DNA from: Mesostigma viride
Taxonomy: Eukaryota; Streptophyta; Mesostigmatophyceae; Mesostigmatales; Mesostigmataceae
Direction: 5' to 3'
DNA length: 64,000 bases
Assembly: GCA_009746045.1 (NCBI GenBank)
Contig: RPFO01000348.1
Location: 64,501-128,500 of the forward strand
Below are positions 1-9,137 of the stretch, piece by piece (positions within the stretch are counted from its first letter, which is position 1; every line of letters begins with the position of its first letter). A model generated the notes under the pieces. The model searched no databases, was not told where the DNA came from, and saw nothing but the letters and a program-made list of their open reading frames with translations. A program made the position numbers and the translations under genes.

Positions 1-45
1 CCATTCCCATGCAAAAAGACGACAGGTCACACGGTAAAAAAAAAC

Positions 46-3000
46 TCATGTCATCATGAGCTGCCGCAGCAGCTTGTACTGAGGCCCCGACAGCATCGCT
101 GGCTTGGTCAAGGCATCGGCAATATTCTCGCTCTCGGGGATCCACCGCCGCTCATCCAACACCGTGGCGGACTCGGCCAACACAAGGTAATCTAGTTTGG
201 TGGTGGAGGCGAGCGGGTTATTCAGAAACTCAATTATTGACTTGCTATCTGTGCACAGCCGCATGCGGAGCGACAGCGCCACGCGGGCCTTATCCGCAAT
301 CCATTGCAAAAGATGCTGCACATAACACGCATGGTCGACAGCGGAAATGAACGCGCGACACTCCGCGCGATTGCTGTCTACCACTACCCGCTGATGGATG
401 CGGCTATACCAGTCGACAATAGTGGGCTGCCCAGTGGGGCTATCAAGAAAAAAGATGGCCGCCTCCCGCGCGCGCAGCTGCGTGATGGTACGCGACTCCA
501 GGTTCGCGTCAGAGTAAATGGTCATTGCCACCGGGCGGGTGATATCAACCCCCCACACGCGCAGGCCCGGTGACGCCAAGACTTGCGTCCGAAGATGCTG
601 CGCTCCCATGCCCGCAAGCACGGCGTCGGGCGCACGCGCGTAGATGGACAGGTCGGGTCGCACCGTGCCCGCGAGCCACCCCAGCTGGCCGCGCAATTGC
701 GGTCCCGCGGACGCATCCAGCCGCTCAGGCAGCGATTGCGCGAGCTTGTCGGCGTATTCCTGCTTGGCCGCCATGTCAATGCACCAGCCAACCGGTGTGC
801 GGTGCAAAGTGTAGGTTAGGCCACAGAAAGGGACGGGGGTGTCGGGGTCCAGCCACAACGTGCGGCTAGTGGGCAAAAGCTTGGCCACAGCGGTTATGAA
901 CTGCCGGACCCACGCCCGGGGTCCAATAAGCCGCCAGTCATCCCCATGCCATTGCATGAACGCGGGCTCGTGTGGGTTGGGTGTGTGGATGTGAAAGAGG
1001 TTGCTATCGATGCGGGAAAACACCGCCCCCATGCTAGCAAAGATGCGTTCAGCCGTCTTGCGAAAGATGATGGGGCTAGACTGCAGGCCCTCCACACCAA
1101 GGAGAAGCCGCAAGTACACACACCGCAGCTCCCCCTGCCACACCAAAGGGACCTTGACCACATACACCGTGCCACGCCACACTTCCTCGGCCACTGCCGG
1201 GTCGCTATGGAGAAAGGCCCGCTGAAAATCTGAGCAGGCCATGGCATAGTCCAACCCCCGATCCAACAGCCCCAAGAACACCGATGTTAACACCCGGCTA
1301 GTGGTCTGCGACAGCCCGGGCGTAAACAATTCCTCCTCCGACAACTCAGACGAGCCCCTAAACTCCGTGACACAGGGCCGTACATGAAATGTGACAGGGT
1401 CAGTGGGGAGGACCTGCTTATACTTGAGCACAAACTTCAAGTTCAGCTTTACCGCCCCTTGCGGCACCTCCATCAACTCCCCATACACCCCATACATCGC
1501 CCACTCCAGCTGCGCGCGCAAGAAAGCCGCGCGCCACTTATGGAACTTGACAGGGTCACGGCAGTCCTCCTTAAACTGCGGATAACTAACAGGAGATTTA
1601 GTGGCGATGCTCCAGGGAAAAATGCCAAGACTGCTGGGGTGACACTTCTGCGGCTGCGTGACATCGGCTACCAGCGGCTCTGCCGTATATTCCGCCCCGC
1701 GAATGGCCCCTACTGCAGTGGCATAATCCTCAGGGTGATTAATAGCCTCGGGGGGACCCCGGCCCGTGAGGGCTGCAAGCGCTACGTGATATTGGTACAA
1801 GCCTATGCTCCCCACCCCCTCGAGGGTCACCAAGCCGGCTGACACAGAAAACCCGGGGAGGGAAACAAAAGGGTTACCTATGAGGGTGATCCCCTTGTAA
1901 CCCTCTAGCACTTGCACAGGGACATCTACCCCTAGGATGGGCATGAGCACCTGCCCAGCCACCTTATAGGCCCGCTGCCCGTCAAACCCCGCAACCTCCT
2001 TCCAACTACTGGGCAGCAAAGGGTAATAGGCCTCGGCCGCCGCCGGGCTCGTGATAGACACGCCTGCCATGGTATCTATGGCCGCAATATGCCTAGAGGG
2101 AACATCATGAGCTTCAGTCACAACCGTGGGGCACTTATCTGGCATGACGCGGCTGACTTGTGCCGCACCCCCCGCTGCCGCCGCCTTGAGCTTGTCCGCC
2201 TTGAGCAGCTGTCGGAGGACGTGGGCCAGCTGGGAGCCCACGCCCGCGCCTGACGATGTGTCCGGCGCCGCCACGGTGGGCGCTGCTGGGGTCGCGGGGA
2301 GGGGCTGAGGTAGCGCCCCCGCGTCGACCCCGGGGACTTGCTCCGGCGCGGCGCCTGCAGGGGGGTGGGCAACAAGCGCATCATGCACAGCCACCCCAAG
2401 TGGGGTGGGTAGGACAGGTTCCAGCCGGGCCCGCTTGGCCGGCCGGCTATCCACATCCCAACCGAGCTGGCGGCTGTGCTCCTTGGCCGCCTGGACCTGG
2501 GCATCGGACGCCTTGTACCGATACACCTTATCCCACGGGATGAGATAGTCCCTATGCTCCCAGTGCACCTTCACCCGCCTATGCACCCAGTCCAAATCCA
2601 CCACCATGCCTGGCCCTTGCATCTGCCCCCGCTTGCCAAAGGAATTCTCCTTGTGAAACAAGACCAACTCCCCCAGCTCCCACTCCTGCGACAAGTCAGG
2701 CTGGGTGCGGTCTAACTGCCGCCTAACCTCAGCGGTGGTAGCGAGGTGGGCCTCCCAATGGTCTGCCACGTCCGGAGGGTAAATGCCCGACTGCAGCCCC
2801 CGCGCGGTAATAAGACCTAGTCCCTGGGGCAGCTTGAAAAGCACCTGGCTGTTGTACTTGTCCATGAGCAAGCGGCACCACAGCGCGCGTTGTGCATAAG
2901 GCTGCCCCGCGGGCTTGAATCCTAACCCGCTGGCCTGCTGCTTGGCTGCCATGCCCTTTACGCTGCTGATGTGCCTATCAATCAGCCCCAAGTTGCCATG

Positions 3001-3795
3001 GTCCTGCCGCCCAGCAATAACCACCATCTCACAGCCCTCCCGCCCCACAATGCAATCAAATTGTTGGTCCAACATGACCTCAGAAATGGGAAAGAAGTGA
3101 GACATGGCAATGCGCAGCCCCCGCCACAAGGACTCCTCTACCATGCTTGGCAGGGGCTCGATGGCTAGGAACTTGGTATAGCGATCCATCAAGACCAAAT
3201 AATAGTCCCCCTCCTCCAAATGCATGACATCCCCCACTAACCTCCCCCGGTACGGGGAAGGAGTCTTAGCATGCCAGCGCCTACGCTTCTTCCTGACACT
3301 TGCGCATGCGTGGCACTCCTCTAACTCCGCCTGAGCGACCTTCAACCCCGGCGCCCCCATAAGCCTAGTCGCCCAGTCTAGCGTTTGCCCCGCCACATGA
3401 CCCACCGCAAGGTGAATCTGGTGAGCAAGCATCCGCAATCCTATGGCCGTGGGGGTGGTGCCATCCCCTTCTATGCTAGGCACCTGCCCCGCCAAGCTCT
3501 CTGCATGTGCATTCCTGTCGGCAATGTGCTCTAGTGAGGCCTTACTGAGGCGGCGACCCAACTCCACGTCTACGTGAGGGGCTACCTCGGCATCTGCCGG
3601 CACTATCTCACCTGAAGGGGTGAGCTCCGGAAGGGCGTGTTCAGGCTCTATTGCGACCACGCTGGGCACGCACTCCTGATCAGCTGCAGCACTTGCACTT
3701 CCATTCTGAACCACGGACGTGGGAACATTAGGACTACAAGGCACAGCATCCTCACGCCTAGCCGACTCACCGCGACACACATCACCTCTATGACG
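46..3795 (-). CDS. pol: Copia-1 Pol polyprotein: integrase, protease-like domain, reverse transcriptase, RNase H
   Basis: About 1,245 residues, intact. Counting from the GTG codon at 3780: an integrase zinc finger (H123/H128 region, then CHAC at 156-159); an integrase core with candidate acidic residues D184, D238 and D268; a basic/aromatic C-terminal integrase region (about 365-430); a low-complexity linker; a retropepsin-like domain around IDTMAGVSIT (D569) with the downstream TLIGNPFV motif (632-639); Copia-type RT (about 735-960) with DFQRAFLHSD and HGDD at 945-948; and Ty1-type RNase H ending near ENIADALTKP. The domain order differs from Ty1/Copia, where protease precedes integrase. No ATG opens the frame: it continues directly from gag through one TGA, so production by stop readthrough is inferred. 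It would copy element RNA to cDNA and integrate it. Confidence 0.9.
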   Translation of the reverse strand, partial: RHRGDVCRGESARREDAVPCSPNVPTSVVQNGSASAAADQECVPSVVAIEPEHALPELTPSGEIVPADAEVAPHVDVELGRRLSKASLEHIADRNAHAESLAGQVPSIEGDGTTPTAIGLRMLAHQIHLAVGHVAGQTLDWATRLMGAPGLKVAQAELEECHACASVRKKRRRWHAKTPSPYRGRLVGDVMHLEEGDYYLVLMDRYTKFLAIEPLPSMVEESLWRGLRIAMSHFFPISEVMLDQQFDCIVGREGCEMVVIAGRQDHGNLGLIDRHISSVKGMAAKQQASGLGFKPAGQPYAQRALWCRLLMDKYNSQVLFKLPQGLGLITARGLQSGIYPPDVADHWEAHLATTAEVRRQLDRTQPDLSQEWELGELVLFHKENSFGKRGQMQGPGMVVDLDWVHRRVKVHWEHRDYLIPWDKVYRYKASDAQVQAAKEHSRQLGWDVDSRPAKRARLEPVLPTPLGVAVHDALVAHPPAGAAPEQVPGVDAGALPQPLPATPAAPTVAAPDTSSGAGVGSQLAHVLRQLLKADKLKAAAAGGAAQVSRVMPDKCPTVVTEAHDVPSRHIAAIDTMAGVSITSPAAAEAYYPLLPSSWKEVAGFDGQRAYKVAGQVLMPILGVDVPVQVLEGYKGITLIGNPFVSLPGFSVSAGLVTLEGVGSIGLYQYHVALAALTGRGPPEAINHPEDYATAVGAIRGAEYTAEPLVADVTQPQKCHPSSLGIFPWSIATKSPVSYPQFKEDCRDPVKFHKWRAAFLRAQLEWAMYGVYGELMEVPQGAVKLNLKFVLKYKQVLPTDPVTFHVRPCVTEFRGSSELSEEELFTPGLSQTTSRVLTSVFLGLLDRGLDYAMACSDFQRAFLHSDPAVAEEVWRGTVYVVKVPLVWQGELRCVYLRLLLGVEGLQSSPIIFRKTAERIFASMGAVFSRIDSNLFHIHTPNPHEPAFMQWHGDDWRLIGPRAWVRQFITAVAKLLPTSRTLWLDPDTPVPFCGLTYTLHRTPVGWCIDMAAKQEYADKLAQSLPERLDASAGPQLRGQLGWLAGTVRPDLSIYARAPDAVLAGMGAQHLRTQVLASPGLRVWGVDITRPVAMTIYSDANLESRTITQLRAREAAIFFLDSPTGQPTIVDWYSRIHQRVVVDSNRAECRAFISAVDHACYVQHLLQWIADKARVALSLRMRLCTDSKSIIEFLNNPLASTTKLDYLVLAESATVLDERRWIPESENIADALTKPAMLSGPQYKLLRQLMMT

Positions 3796-3798
3796 TCA
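3790..3798 (-). promoter_or_regulatory. Candidate gag-pol TGA readthrough site (Copia-1)
   Basis: On the minus strand the gag stop is TGA followed by CGT CAT. Gag and pol share one frame, and pol has no nearby ATG. C at +4 is the leakiest context known for UGA. Copia-2 has the same layout at 9132-9134. Readthrough is inferred; no downstream structure was computed. Confidence 0.5.
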
Positions 3799-4990
3799 CT
3801 TGGGCATGGCTGGCCGTGGGGCGCGGCATGTGTTGGGGTCGTGTCCAGGAAGCCGAACCGCCCAGCAGCGCCGGCACACTCGAGTCGCCTTGCCGAGGTC
3901 CAGCCGCAGCGTGCAGTTGGCCTCGGTGTGCCCCACGCCGGTGCACCGCTCGCAGACGACCTTCTCCTTGGGGACGCCACCCTGCTGCTGTTGCTGCCTG
4001 CCAGCGCCGCCCTCCTGTCGAGGCTGCTTGCCCTGACCGCCTCCCGGCCCGCGTTTGCTGGACGCGTTCTGGTTGTGCCGACCACCGCGAGCTCGGCGTT
4101 TGCCACCCAACATTCGCACCACGTTGTCGGCCACCGTCGTGGACAGCTGGGTAACAAGAGTGGTCAAGTCCGACAGAGAAGCTGCTGGCGGGGTCGAGGC
4201 AGGAACAGGGTTTACCTGAGCAACTGTCGGCAGCTTGTTGTTACGCCTGGGGCCGCCCCGGTCCTTGAACATCTCTCGGAGGTGCGCCATGGCTGCGTTG
4301 AACCGTTTCTGGTCGTCCGGGGTGCCCACTACCACGGAAGAAGCTAGCGCAATTTTCATGCCGAGACCGGCCTTGACATTGGCACGGCTCTCTGGCGTCA
4401 GCCCCAGCGCATCCAGAACTGCGCTGAGTAAATATTCGCTACTCATGTGCTTCAAGACACCCTTGCTCCGGACCTGGGCCGCGAATCTGGCCATGTCCGA
4501 GCTGAGGTAATTCGGGTCAAGCGACAGGTTGCGCACCAGCGCCTGCCCCTCCTTTTCCTCGTCAGGAAAGCTTGAGGTGTCGAGCACCTCTTGCAGGGCC
4601 TTCACTGTGTCGGGCCAGGTCCACGCCTCTTTGCTGGCGTTGATAATGACCCCTCGCACGTCCGCATTACCCGTAGCCTCGTTGCATACCTCTGACCGGC
4701 GCAGCTTGGTGAGGAAAACTGCGTCGGACAGTTCGTTGTAGTCCTGCCGGAGCTCGCCCAGGCTGTTAATAAACTCCTCCACGGCGGACGGCGTCAGAAT
4801 TTCTGGCAGCTTACTTGGCAGCTCTTCTTTCTTGAAAACTTTCCGGGCAGTTGGTGCTGACTGCTGCCCCGGAGCGGTGCTGACTGGCTCAGTCGCCGCG
4901 GTGGCTGCGCCACTCCCATCCGCCGGAGTTGATGCTTGCGTTCCCTGGTCCTGGGTTGCAGCTGCCGTTCGCTCCGCGCCACGCGCCATG
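3796..4990 (-). CDS. gag: Copia-1 Gag with zinc-binding tail
   Basis: About 397 residues from the ATG at 4990 (MARGAERTAA); the frame is open upstream to 5052 but only from a GTG, so the ATG is preferred. The N-terminus is Gln/Thr/Ala-rich, followed by a helical central region and an Arg/Gly/Gln-rich stretch. A cysteine cluster lies near the end: CERCTGVGHTEANC (a CCHC knuckle, C-x2-C-x4-H-x4-C), then a further CRRCWAV...HDPNTC group. This fits a nucleocapsid-bearing Gag that packages element RNA. The ORF ends in TGA (3798-3796 on the minus strand), and pol follows in the same frame with no further stop. Confidence 0.85.
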
Positions 4991-5461
4991 AGCCCAGAAA
5001 AATGGTCAACGGTAATGTTGACTGTTGTGAATACAAGTTGAATGCCCTTCACCGCTGGCTAGCACGCCGGCGATGGAGACGGGATTTTTGTTGTTTGGGG
5101 AACCGATTGTGGGAGGCTGAGCCCGCAGCCGCCACTGATTGCTATTGAACCCTTGCTGCTGGCCAGGCCGCAAGGAGCTCAGCGGCGCGGCGCTAACCGA
5201 TAAGGCATGCTCGAGCCTCTAACCCGAGACTACCGGTAGGCTACCCGATAGTGCATGCTCGAGCCTCTAACCCGAGACTACCGGCACTCAGCGGATCTGT
5301 GCTACCGAGGGCGACGGTTCTCTGACCGTCCCGGCGCGCACTGGCTTCCGTACCTTGCTTAGGCACCGACTAGCATCTAGACACCAATCTTTGATGCCCA
5401 CCTGACTAGGCGCCCAGGCCGGCGACTACCGGCCAGCGGATAGATGCCACTCGGGAGCACA
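4991..5461 (-). repeat. Copia-1 leader and probable 5' LTR
   Basis: No ORF of note. It lies between the gag start and the inferred right border of Copia-1, and so should hold the untranslated leader and 5' LTR. The LTR left edge may be near 5154 (TGCTGCTGG on the plus strand, roughly matching the inverted right end), but without the partner LTR this is a guess. Confidence 0.4.
5205..5284. repeat. 48-bp-period tandem duplication in the Copia-1 LTR region
   Basis: A 32-base segment beginning GCATGCTCGAGCCTC occurs at 5205-5236 and again at 5253-5284, with flanking similarity that makes the period 48 bp. Confidence 0.85.
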
Positions 5462-5462
5462 A

Positions 5463-6142
5463 CTGGTGCTCACACGGGCGGCCTTTCGTGCAGCCTCTGA
5501 AGCTGCCCAGTTAGCCAATGTCACTACCCCAGTAGTCACCCCACCTGTTGAGAATCCTGACAATGCCACTGCACCTCAGGCTGTCACCCTGAAACTGTTA
5601 GCATACCAGATGCACCGTGCATACGGGCATGAGGCCAAAGCCGAGGTAGAGGGGGCACACATGTTGGGGGCACCTTTATACAACGAGCTGAAGAATGTGC
5701 GTGCTCAGTGTCCTGCCTGCATCAAGATCAGGAAGAAGTCGCGTAGGCGGCATGCCAAGACTCCACCCTTGGAGCGAGGGTACCTTGTGGGGGATGTCAT
5801 GCACATGGACGGGGGGGACACCTATTTCATAGTCAAGGATAGGTTCAGCAAGGTCACCTACATTGAGCCGCTGCCCCACATGTTTGAGGCTGACCTGCAC
5901 AGGGCTATCAAGATCAGCCTGCATGGCTTTCTTTCATCCCGTAGTGGAGCTCATGCTAGACCAGCAGTTCCGCTGTGTGCAAGGTTTGCCGGGGATGGAG
6001 GCCGTGGTCATCGTGGGGCGTGAGGATCACGGCGAAATGGGCATGATAGATCGCACTGTAAGCTATGTCAAGACTGTAGCAGCCAAGCGACAGGATAACC
6101 CACATGGCAAATCCTACGCGGTCAAGACGGCGTGGTGCAAGG
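5463..6142 (+). pseudogene. Copia-3 integrase, N-terminal part (frameshifted, interrupted)
   Basis: Frame 5466-5930 carries a zinc finger (HRAYGH, then CPAC), the basic KIRKKSRRRH stretch and the first core strand GDVMHMDGGDTYF. A one-base frameshift near 5930 moves the rest (LDQQFRCVQG, GREDHGEMGMIDR) to the next frame, which runs to 6142, where Copia-2 is inserted. The residue expected to be the catalytic Glu is Asp (MIDR), as in Copia-1. The segment aligns by eye with residues about 115-300 of Copia-1 Pol. Confidence 0.8.
6138..6142 (+). repeat. 5-bp target site duplication CAAGG, left copy (Copia-2)
   Basis: CAAGG directly precedes the left LTR and is repeated at 14171-14175 directly after the right LTR. 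Confidence 0.9.
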
Positions 6143-6335
6143 AGTTAACGCCAAGCGCATTGGCGTGTACCTGATTCGGCATATCTCTGCGATTCTAGCG
6201 GCACCGGAACGAGTTCATTCCGACAAGTATCAAGAAAGTTATGGCGTTCCGACTTCCCGGTCGCGCGCGAGCGCGAGCCGGCTGTTCGTCTAAGTCGGAC
6301 GTGAATATTTGCCGACGACATATGGGGTCGACAGT

Positions 6336-6397
6336 AATTCCTGGGCTGACAGGAATTAGGTGCTGAACCTACGACGGTATTGGATTAATACGTCGTA
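6336..6397 (+). other. Two adjacent stem-loops in the LTR
   Basis: First stem AATTCCTG/CAGGAATT (6336-6343 with 6350-6357). Second stem pairs 6370-6381 with 6387-6397 (TACGACGGTATT against AATACGTCGTA). Both are kept in all four LTR copies of this family in the window. Confidence 0.7.
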
Positions 6398-6629
6398 CGC
6401 AGGAAATAGGAACCTTAACCTGTGGTATGTTGGTACCGCAGGCTTAGTCCTGGACTTCTAGGTGCAGATGCAATAGTCACTGTGGACTGTGCTCTGTGGT
6501 CACTGTGACTGTATGGCAGACCTACTGTATAGGAACTGGGCGCTGTACAGGTAGTGAATACTGTACCGGGAGTGTTATTACTGAGCAGGCATTCTGGGCT
6601 GCTCAGGACTAGCAAGCACAGTGCACAAG

Positions 6630-6637
6630 TATATAAA
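6630..6637 (+). promoter_or_regulatory. TATA box of the Copia-2 LTR
   Basis: TATATAAA, in conserved context (CACAAGTATATAAAGAATAG); also present at 13959, 25645 and 33886 in the other LTRs. It would set the RNA start in the left LTR. Confidence 0.65.
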
Positions 6638-6930
6638 GAATAGGCCAGTGCCATTTGGGCAGATCTCTTGCGAGCCCGCCTCACGTGTGTTGCCTTGACT
6701 TGGCAAACTCGTGTACAAGCCTCAAGTGTGAGTGCTGTAACCTATACAATTTAACAAAGCTCCGTTTCCAACCATATTCACACATTGCTGCATTGCAACC
6801 ATATCCTTACATATTGCGTTTCATAAAAACGTTAACTCAAATTACAAACAGTCTCGACGGAACGGCCAGGAGGGTCGTTGCTGTTTGCTGCGTGCAGCGT
6901 TGACGACGCGAGAAGCTCGTCCGGTGGTGA

Positions 6931-7860
6931 ATGGTGCAGGAAGAACAACGGCAGCAGAATTTCCGGTTTCGGCAGGCTGCTGGTGGTTCAATTTCGCCTG
7001 AATTGCGTCGTGTCGTTCGAGATTTATCTTTATTGCTTGCAGATCGTCCACCTGTTAATCGCAACTTCGTGCAATTCGTCGACGACCAGGTCGAGGATTG
7101 GGAGCAAATTCTGCGGCACGTCCAAACCATCGTCATTCCGGAGCACCGGAGCATCGACGACATCGAGCAAGAGCTGCACGGTTTGGTCGGCATCCAGACT
7201 GTGATTACGGCATTAGCTAAGCGGGTGCGTGCGGAGTTGGCGGCTAGGCGAGGAGAGGCTGCGGAGGCAGCTGGTGCAGTGCGACACGAGTTCGTGCCGG
7301 CAGCAGCGGGTGCGGGTGTACAACGTACGTTTGCAGGCGTAATCGGCGACGAGGGTGTTGCAGCGGGACCAGTTCGACGTGAGCGACGCGGAGCGGAGCG
7401 CTACAGGCGGCTTGCAGAGGTCGAGGCGGCAGCGGAAGCCATCACCGGAGGACAGCGTGCGGCACGAGTCGGCAGGTTTCCGGAGCGAGCAAGGGTTCCT
7501 TTTCAGGAACTGCCCCAACCCCTTCGCGTTCGTGTGACGCGTTGGGAAGAGTTTGCCCCTCTTGGTTACGATAGTGACCTTGAGGTGGGAGCAGGGGCGT
7601 CGCTGGGCTAGGCGACGAGGCACTTGGCGACCACGAGGTGCCAAGATACAATCCGCGGGGTGCCAACGACGGGTTGTCACCTGTCTACTATACAAACGGT
7701 GACGATTCTGTCATCGCGGGCCGACAGCGGGTCGACGACGGCGCAGCGGGTAGCAGGGTGCCAGAGCTGATTGTTGTGAGCGACAGCGACAGTGACAGCG
7801 ACAAGGAGAACCAGGACGCGCCTGGGGGACCGTGGTGGTCTTGCCTGAGTGGTAACACTT
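6931..7860 (+). pseudogene. Copia-2 upstream ORF of unknown function
   Basis: An ATG at 6931 (MVQEEQRQQNFRF) opens 226 residues to 7611. After a probable one-base shift near 7590 the next frame continues through PRYNPRGAND to a Ser-Asp run (VSDSDSDSDKENQD) near 7830. The N-terminal half is helical and charged, and the middle is Ala/Arg/Glu-rich. It has no cysteine knuckle, transmembrane segment or known domain I can name. It precedes gag, so it may be an extra ORF or an N-terminal Gag exon: a GGTAAC donor-like site near 7850 and a TGTAGCAG acceptor-like site near 7930 would allow a short intron. Copia-2N shows no equivalent. Confidence 0.45.
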
Positions 7861-7950
7861 GGCATTTTCCTTTCTTGTTCAGTAGCTTATATTGCTTTAA
7901 TTGCTGCTTGGCCACTTGGCTGGCTGTAGCAGATCTGAACAGAGGCCATC

Positions 7951-9134
7951 ATGAGTGAGGGAGCTATTGACCAACAAGCGCGCTTTATGGGCTTTGCGCG
8001 GCGCGGCGCTGGGATGGATGGACGAGATGGACGCGATGGACGCGGTGGACGCGATGGACGCGGGACGGCCAGGCGCTGGGAGACCAGGCTGAGGGCCAGA
8101 TGATCAGAGCCAAGGATCGCAGGGCGGTCAGAACGCGCCAGCCGCAGATCAAGCGGCGCCTAAGCGACCGACCGTGGCTGAGGGGTACGCGGTGCTAGGC
8201 CAGTTTCAGTCCATCAAGGACAATTGGCAGCCCCGGGACGCTGAGAGGATGTTAGAGGACATGAACTTGTACACGGAGATATACACCGGTGACAAGCTTC
8301 GCATCCTGGCGTCTAGTGCCTACATAAGGCAGTCGGCGAGGCGGCTGTTCAAGTTTGTTCGGGAGCGACACACGGCGGGGGACACCTGGACGGCGTTTAT
8401 GACGCGACTCAGGTCGTTCCTGAGTGACAAGAGGACCATAGATGGGTCCCACCTGAAGCAAGAATACCTGGACTACAAGCCCATCAAGGGGCAGCTAGTG
8501 GTCCACGCCTTTGAAGACTTCGTCAAGCTGAGGGAGGACGCCATGGCCAAGGGCTTCTTCGTCGCAGATCGGATGGCCATGGGCGACTTTCTCAAGTCGC
8601 TGCAGCTGGATCCGGTCACCATGGATAATGTGACCATCCACATGCGACAGGTCCATGGCTGGGCAGCCATGACGGACCAGTTGTATGAGTGTTTCAGCGG
8701 CAAGTACGTGGTGGTAAGCGCCCTCGTCAGGGGACGAGGAGGCCACTGAACCTGCGGTTAAGTCCATGAGGGGATCGGGCCACGGGGGCCCAGCGTCCTC
8801 GAGAGGGCCTGAGACCTCTTCAAGGGGTCGAGGAAGGTCCAGGAGGGGGCGTGACAGAAGGGCTGGACGGGGGACCCCGCCGAAGTCGGGACATCCACAG
8901 TCCCAGTTTGACTTCAAGAGGGTGGGTGGTCCTCCCAAGGCTGGGCCCAGCAGTGGGACCTCACGGGACATCAGTCAGGTGGAATGTTATTTCTGCCAGG
9001 GGAAGGGTCACTTCAGGAATGAGTGTCCCTCGTACCTGAGGCAGGAAGGTCAGAGCAAGCCAGCTCAGGGTGGCAGCAAGGACAAGGCTGGTCCATCCCA
9101 GGATAAGGGCAAGGGCAAGGCTGCTGATCATTGA
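7951..9134 (+). pseudogene. gag: Copia-2 Gag, two frameshifts
   Basis: A plausible start is the ATG at 7951 (MSEGAIDQQARF), followed by a DGR-rich run from (GATGGACGC)n. A frame change near 8090-8100 leads into QGGQNAPAADQ and the main Gag domain (8174-8710: YAVLGQFQSIKDNW ... LYECFSG). A second shift near 8711-8720, in a GTGGTGGTAA stretch, leads to an acidic linker, an Arg/Gly/Ser-rich part and the CCHC knuckle CYFCQGKGHFRNEC (about 8986-9027). The final frame ends in TGA at 9132-9134, with pol in the same frame. The shifts may be decay or assembly indels; the gag domains themselves are well preserved. Confidence 0.8.
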
Positions 9135-9137
9135 CTT
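9132..9137 (+). promoter_or_regulatory. Candidate gag-pol TGA readthrough site (Copia-2)
   Basis: TGA CTT: the gag stop is followed in the same frame by pol with no other stop to 12725 and no ATG near the start. C at +4 again. Same arrangement as Copia-1. Confidence 0.5.

Larger units (their letters stand above)
1..5461 (-). mobile_element. Copia-1: Ty1/Copia-like LTR retrotransposon, left end outside window
   Basis: Minus-strand element holding gag (4990-3796) and pol (3795-46), with its 3' LTR beyond the left edge. To its right, plus-strand pol of a related element starts abruptly in the region just before the integrase zinc finger, so Copia-1 most likely inserted, in opposite orientation, into Copia-3. 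The right border near 5461 is inferred: the plus strand reads GAGCACA there, which would be a TGTGCTC LTR start on the minus strand. The second LTR and the target duplication cannot be checked in this window. Confidence 0.75.
6143..6837 (+). repeat. Copia-2 left LTR (695 bp)
   Basis: Begins AGTTAACGCC and ends GTTAACT, matching the copies at 13473, 25157 and 33398. It holds two hairpins (6336-6357 and 6370-6397) and a TATA-like box at 6630-6637. Confidence 0.95.

Noticed and set aside
304-1842. Plus-strand ORFs opposite Copia-1 pol
   Set aside because: They are shadows of an intact, motif-rich minus-strand pol.
6838-6860. Primer binding site of Copia-2
   Set aside because: The sequence after the LTR (CAAATTACAAAC) does not start with TGG, and I cannot match it to a tRNA end. 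Left unassigned.
8712-8722. GTGGTAAGC in Copia-2 gag as a splice donor
   Set aside because: A single-base frameshift explains the frame change more simply, and the sequence on both sides is Gag-like with no clear acceptor nearby.
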